From the NCBI GenBank assembly GCA_044344145.1, contig JBIJDM010000185.1, positions 1 to 6,101 on the forward strand: a stretch of 6,101 nt of DNA, read 5' to 3'. The position numbers and the translations under genes are program-made. The first letter of the stretch is position 1, and every line of letters starts with the position of its first letter. The stretch is from JBAXGE01 sp044344145. GTDB taxonomy: Bacteria > Planctomycetota > Phycisphaerae > WQYP01. The notes beneath the pieces are model-generated. The model did no database searches. It worked only from the letters and a program-made list of their open reading frames with translations, and was not told the DNA's origin. Of this stretch, positions 5,559-6,101 are shown piece by piece.

Positions 5559-5574
5559 AGACTTACCACAGTCT
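5559..5574. other. Short inverted repeat AGACT-N6-AGTCT after gpsA
   Basis: A 5-base perfect inverted repeat with a 6-base centre begins four bases after the gpsA stop. The stem is short and AT-balanced and no T-run follows, so it is a poor rho-independent terminator. The half-sites GACT/AGTC recall operator half-sites of restriction-modification control proteins, but only one pair is seen. Confidence 0.3.
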
Positions 5575-5616
5575 CAAGCCTTAAAGAACCGGGGTAAAAA
5601 ATGTTGCTTATTCCGA

Positions 5617-5646
5617 TTGGCCCCCACACCCGCTGCTGGGTACAAT
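5617..5646 (+). promoter_or_regulatory. Candidate promoter of the methyltransferase gene
   Basis: TTGGCC (5617-5622) and TACAAT (5641-5646) are 18 bases apart. The -10 box matches five of six consensus bases and the -35 is weaker. Transcription would start near 5653, about 33 bases before the ATG at 5686. This suggests the gene is transcribed separately from gpsA. Confidence 0.4.
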
Positions 5647-5685
5647 GAAGGCGTCATACGCATTACCTTGTTAAGGGATCGAAAA

Positions 5686-6101
5686 ATGTCGTCTCTTAAA
5701 CTACCCCACTACCATGCCGGCCCGAATATTGAACTATTAAATACACCCGAGGCAATGTTGCGTTTGCCCGGAATTGTATCTAAAAATGCCACATCTTCCG
5801 CGATTGTGATTGGCGATGCCCTCAGAGTATTGGCGGGCATTGGGGCCAATACGTTTCAATCCTGTATCACATCACCACCCTATTGGTCGTTGCGCAATTA
5901 TCACATCGGCGGCCAAATTGGTTTAGAACCCACTATTGATCAGTATATTGATTCGTTGGTTCAGGTTTTTGAGCAGGTTCGTCGCGTACTTCGCGAAGAC
6001 GGTACGATGTGGCTAAATATCGGCGACTCGTATACCTCCGGCAACCGCAATCGTCGCGCCCCAGACAAAAAAAATCCCGATCGGGCCATGAGCATCCGCC
6101 C
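5686..6101 (+). CDS. Site-specific DNA methyltransferase, N6-adenine/N4-cytosine type (5' part only)
   Basis: The first 138 residues are present and the frame is still open at the window edge. After about 37 unassigned residues comes IVIGDALRVL (40-49), then SCITSPPYWSLRNY (59-72) with the catalytic motif IV, S63-P-P-Y66, then GQIGLEPTIDQYIDSLVQVF (76-95), RRVLREDGTMWLNIGDSY (99-116) and a basic stretch. This order is typical of the N6_N4_Mtase (PF01555) family. Motif IV near the N-terminus points to the permuted beta class, whose S-adenosylmethionine-binding FxGSGTT motif would lie beyond the edge. SPPY favours N4-cytosine but does not exclude N6-adenine methylation. The ATG at 5686 has AAGGGA (5673-5678) 7 bases before it. 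Codons end in A or T far more often than in gpsA, suggesting a different origin. Any partner restriction enzyme would be outside the window. Confidence 0.9.
   Translation, partial: MSSLKLPHYHAGPNIELLNTPEAMLRLPGIVSKNATSSAIVIGDALRVLAGIGANTFQSCITSPPYWSLRNYHIGGQIGLEPTIDQYIDSLVQVFEQVRRVLREDGTMWLNIGDSYTSGNRNRRAPDKKNPDRAMSIR

Noticed and set aside
5601..5648. Fifteen-codon frame (MLLIPIGPHTRCWVQ) before the methyltransferase, a possible leader peptide
   Set aside because: The ribosome binding site is weak, it lies over the candidate promoter, and there is no run of codons or attenuator hairpin as in known leader peptides.

Overview
The window looks like a piece of a moderately GC-rich bacterial chromosome (or metagenomic contig). 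Two lipoprotein signal peptides imply a bacterium. The abundance of PD40-type propeller repeats, the C-rich non-coding DNA and the short dispersed intergenic repeats recall the Planctomycetes-Verrucomicrobia group. This taxonomic placement is an inference from style; no marker gene is present.

Layout. (1) Positions 1-44 may hold the first codons of a further minus-strand gene that runs off the left edge. (2) A minus-strand cluster, read from 2941 down to 152, holds two tandem paralogous lipoproteins of no family I recognise (2417-2941, then 1806-2357). They are followed by a secreted protein made of twelve PD40-like beta-propeller units (152-1702). The 94-base leader before the propeller gene can fold into a closed stem with internal, partly exclusive hairpins, and this stem ends right against the ribosome binding site. 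(3) A 309-base divergent intergenic region (2942-3250) contains two kinds of short tandem repeat and candidate promoters pointing both ways. (4) A plus-strand pair follows: a UPF0104/LPG_synthase_TM-type flippase-like membrane protein with an extra N-terminal extracytoplasmic domain (3251-4531), and gpsA, glycerol-3-phosphate dehydrogenase (4536-5555). Both start with TTG behind a GGAG site at the same 7-base spacing, and the second binding site lies inside the end of the first gene. (5) After a 130-base gap, base composition and codon choice change and a DNA methyltransferase gene starts (5686). It carries a TSPPYW catalytic motif and runs off the right edge.

How the genes may work together. 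GpsA makes sn-glycerol 3-phosphate, the backbone of phospholipids. The neighbouring membrane protein belongs to a superfamily that moves lipids or lipid-linked groups across membranes, so the pair fits envelope lipid work. The minus-strand cluster encodes only exported or membrane-anchored products and probably forms a surface or periplasmic assembly, although its function is unknown. The methyltransferase looks like a separate accessory element, possibly one end of a restriction-modification or defence locus beyond the window. The least explained parts are the lipoprotein tandem duplication, the structured leader before the propeller gene, and the region starting at the methyltransferase.
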